DNA from: Candidatus Omnitrophota bacterium | GTDB taxonomy: Bacteria; Omnitrophota; Gorgyraeia; Gygaellales; Profunditerraquicolaceae | Reading direction: 5' to 3' | Length of the DNA stretch: 32,547 bases | NCBI GenBank assembly: GCA_003598135.1 | Contig: QZKA01000022.1 | Coordinates: forward strand, 1-32,547 | In this document: positions 31,601 through 32,547 of the stretch, piece by piece | Position numbering within the stretch: position 1 is the stretch's first letter | Layout of the letters: each line of letters starts with the position of its first letter | Notes under the pieces: generated by a model | What the model saw: the letters and a program-made list of their open reading frames with translations, nothing else | What the model was told of the DNA's origin: nothing | Database searches by the model: none | Translations under genes and position numbers: made by a program

Positions 31601-31694
31601 CGGATTATTGTTTCTTATTGTTTCCTGGAGTATTATATTGACACTGAACATTTTCTGTTTTATAAAAGTATTCTCGCGCAAGGAGCTTAAATGA
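31590..31694 (+). CDS. Predicted single-pass NSS transporter small subunit (34 residues)
   Basis: ATG 31590 lies inside the last codons of the NSS gene and the TGA at 31692-31694 overlaps the next ATG as ATGA. The peptide is M-T-C-N, then one ~22-residue hydrophobic helix (through L-L-F-L-I-V-S-W and I-L-T-L-N-I-F-C-F), then S-R-K-E-L-K, the layout expected of a single-span membrane micro-protein. Small subunits of this form (MetS type) accompany NSS transporters in other bacteria and are needed for activity there. The tight stop-start overlaps at both ends support translation, although the ribosome-binding site is weak. I infer the role from position and topology, not from sequence identity. 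Confidence 0.6.
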   Translation: MTCNGLLFLIVSWSIILTLNIFCFIKVFSRKELK

Positions 31695-32077
31695 AAAGAA
31701 CTGCGGCGTTCTATATCCTGGCCTTATGTTTGATTTGTATGAATACAGGGTGTTCTCCTTTATTGCTCGGCGTTGCAGCCGGCGGAGCCGGTGTATACGC
31801 AGTGAGCAAGGATACGATTCAGGGCGATACCGATAAGACATATAACAGCCTTTTTAGTGCCGCACTGGAGATAGGTAGGAACCGTGGGACTATTACGCAG
31901 GAGGATTACGCGCGCGGTAGTATTGAGACCCAGGTAGATGCAAGCCGTGTCTGGATACGACTGGTGAAACTCACCCGTACTACTACCCGCGTACGCGTTT
32001 CCAGCCGAAAATACCATTTTCCTAATCTTGGCCTGGCCCAGGATATGTTTACGAAGATACTCGAAGCGGCGAAATGA
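31691..32077 (+). CDS. Small lipoprotein, DUF3568-like
   Basis: The 128-residue protein has a signal peptide with lipobox N-T-G-C (Cys21), a glycine-rich stretch G-V-A-A-G-G-A-G-V-Y, then a helix and strands (Y-N-S-L-F-S-A-A-L, G-S-I-E-T-Q-V, T-R-V-R-V-S-S) as in DUF3568 lipoproteins. It repeats the layout of the protein at 28855. AAGGAG at 31679-31684 serves its ATG, which overlaps the preceding micro-ORF by four bases. Function unknown. Confidence 0.78.
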   Translation: MKRTAAFYILALCLICMNTGCSPLLLGVAAGGAGVYAVSKDTIQGDTDKTYNSLFSAALEIGRNRGTITQEDYARGSIETQVDASRVWIRLVKLTRTTTRVRVSSRKYHFPNLGLAQDMFTKILEAAK

Positions 32078-32084
32078 TTTTTCG

Positions 32085-32113
32085 TTGTATGGTTAGTTGT
32101 TCCATAGTATAAT
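32085..32113 (+). promoter_or_regulatory. Promoter upstream of tRNA-Phe
   Basis: TTGTAT (32085-32090), a 17-base spacer and TATAAT (32108-32113). The predicted start near 32120 leaves a ~210-base leader before the tRNA, through the repeat-rich spacer. Confidence 0.6.
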
Positions 32114-32135
32114 AACACTTCGTAAAAAAACAACA

Positions 32136-32180
32136 TAAGGTTAAGGCCGAGGTTTAGGCTAAGTAAGGTTTAGGCCGACG
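32136..32180 (+). repeat. 17-base direct repeat in the tRNA leader
   Basis: TAAGGTTAAGGCCGAGG (32136-32152) and TAAGGTTTAGGCCGACG (32164-32180) differ at two positions. A partial third copy, AGGTTTAGGC (32150-32159), lies between and overlaps them. The 254-base gap 32078-32331 holds no gene I can support. Confidence 0.7.
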
Positions 32181-32270
32181 CTAAGGTAGCAAGTTACCGA
32201 GTTAGTTATCACCTGAGGCGTTATGCACTTGGCGTTAAGCGCCGTACGCCGAGCGCACAACGCACATAGC

Positions 32271-32305
32271 ACTCACTACTCTATACTCAATACTCAGTAC
32301 TAAAA
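32271..32305 (+). repeat. Heptad tandem repeat (ACTCNNN)
   Basis: ACTC recurs with exact 7-base spacing at 32271, 32278, 32285 and 32292, and a degenerate ACTA at 32299. It lies 27 bases before the tRNA. Confidence 0.75.
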
Positions 32306-32331
32306 GAAGTATCCTTACGAAGTAAGCTAAC

Positions 32332-32403
32332 GCCGAGGTAGCTCAGTGGTAGAGCGCGGCCCTGAAAAGGCCGGCGTGGGGGGTCCGATTCCCTCCCTCG
32401 GCA
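32332..32403 (+). tRNA. tRNA-Phe (GAA)
   Basis: The 72-base cloverleaf has acceptor arms GCCGAGG (32332-32338) and CCTCGGC (32396-32402). The D arm is GCTC/GAGC. The anticodon stem is CGGCC/GGCCG with loop CTGAAAA, giving anticodon GAA. The 5-base variable loop is GCGTG, and the T arm is GGGGG/CCCTC (one G-T pair) with loop TCCGATT. The discriminator is A at 32403 and CCA is not encoded. TCCGATT instead of TTCGATT is slightly unusual. Confidence 0.96.
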
Positions 32404-32480
32404 TAAAATTCCCATAGTATCTTTACTGCAAGGAATTTTACTCCGAACGCCCGCTTACTGTAAAGTAGAAGCGTTCGGAG
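32404..32480 (+). other. Two adjacent stem-loops with complementary loops after tRNA-Phe
   Basis: TAAAATTCC (32404-32412) pairs perfectly with GGAATTTTA (32432-32440). Immediately after, CTCCGAACGC (32441-32450) pairs perfectly with GCGTTCGGAG (32471-32480). The loops are 19 and 20 bases and contain CTTTAC (32421-32426) and GTAAAG (32460-32465), which are complementary and could kiss. No T run follows either stem. Confidence 0.6.
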
Positions 32481-32506
32481 CTAAGGAACCAGGAAGTTAT
32501 ACCCCC

Positions 32507-32530
32507 AGAGGAGCCCCGCTCCTCTTTTTC
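32507..32530 (+). terminator. Rho-independent terminator of the tRNA transcript
   Basis: AGAGGAGC (32507-32514) pairs with GCTCCTCT (32518-32525) over a 3-base loop, then TTTTC. It closes the tRNA and stem-loop unit. Confidence 0.85.
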
Positions 32531-32547
32531 TTTCCAAGTGAGATTTT

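Noticed and set aside
32271..32305. CRISPR array from the regular ACTC spacing
   Set aside because: Unit length is only 7 bases, with no spacers of typical size and no cas genes.
32404..32547. Integrase attachment site or genomic island boundary at tRNA-Phe
   Set aside because: No repeat of the tRNA 3' end and no integrase gene in the window.

Overview
The window looks like a chromosomal segment of an anaerobic, Gram-negative (two-membrane) bacterium. A TonB-dependent receptor and three lipoproteins indicate an outer membrane. Superoxide reductase, a flavin reductase-rubredoxin fusion, an Fe-S Rrf2 regulator and the DUF39/NIL-ferredoxin homocysteine route indicate an anaerobic life style. 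The mix resembles Omnitrophota/PVC-type genomes, but that placement is an inference from gene content. Every gene I can support, including the tRNA, reads on the + strand. Many neighbours overlap by 1-30 bases, so most of the window is organised as long operons. I see no insertion sequence, prophage or CRISPR array.

Layout. 1-4605: truncated ArsB/SLC13-type permease, copper P-type ATPase, NrnA-like DHH phosphoesterase. 4612-5705: TPP riboswitch with its own promoter and terminator, then a Thi4-type thiazole synthase. 5741-9850: a redox/nitrosative-stress cluster (palindromic promoter, tiny ORF, Rrf2 regulator, dicluster ferredoxin, stand-alone Hcp N-terminal cluster peptide, Hrb, ferritin-like protein, superoxide reductase, PNPOx-like protein, glutaredoxin). 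9880-15156: a sulfur-transfer operon (DUF39 aspartate-semialdehyde sulfurtransferase homologue, IscU, NIL-ferredoxin, IscS, PurM-like ATPase, BirA). 15156-17079: a BirA-like operator on a consensus promoter, which itself overlaps a terminator hairpin, in front of a TonB-dependent receptor. 17095-24811: ABM-like protein, MnmA, NadA, PD-(D/E)XK nuclease, RluA-type pseudouridine synthase, CPBP protease, UppP, PfkB kinase, YqeY. 24817-29928: peptidoglycan-binding lipoprotein, c-di-GMP-I riboswitch with terminators, GH1 glycosidase, a CNB-MinD-like-patatin fusion, a lipoprotein, NAD(P)HX epimerase. 29971-32547: NSS transporter with a probable 34-residue partner, a lipoprotein, a repeat-rich spacer, tRNA-Phe(GAA), two stem-loops and a terminator.

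How the parts fit. IscS probably supplies persulfide sulfur to IscU and MnmA, and by inference to the DUF39/NIL-ferredoxin pair for homocysteine. Vitamin economy is tightly controlled: thiamine by the TPP riboswitch, and biotin apparently by BirA acting on the outer-membrane receptor, which would make that receptor a biotin importer. Second-messenger control appears twice in a row: a c-di-GMP riboswitch precedes an operon encoding a protein with a cyclic-nucleotide-binding domain fused to a patatin lipase.

The strongest leads are the BirA site on the TonB receptor promoter, the TPP aptamer interrupted in its ligand-binding junction, the stand-alone Hcp cluster peptide, the Isc/homocysteine operon, the c-di-GMP/patatin operon and the micro-subunit candidate of the NSS transporter.
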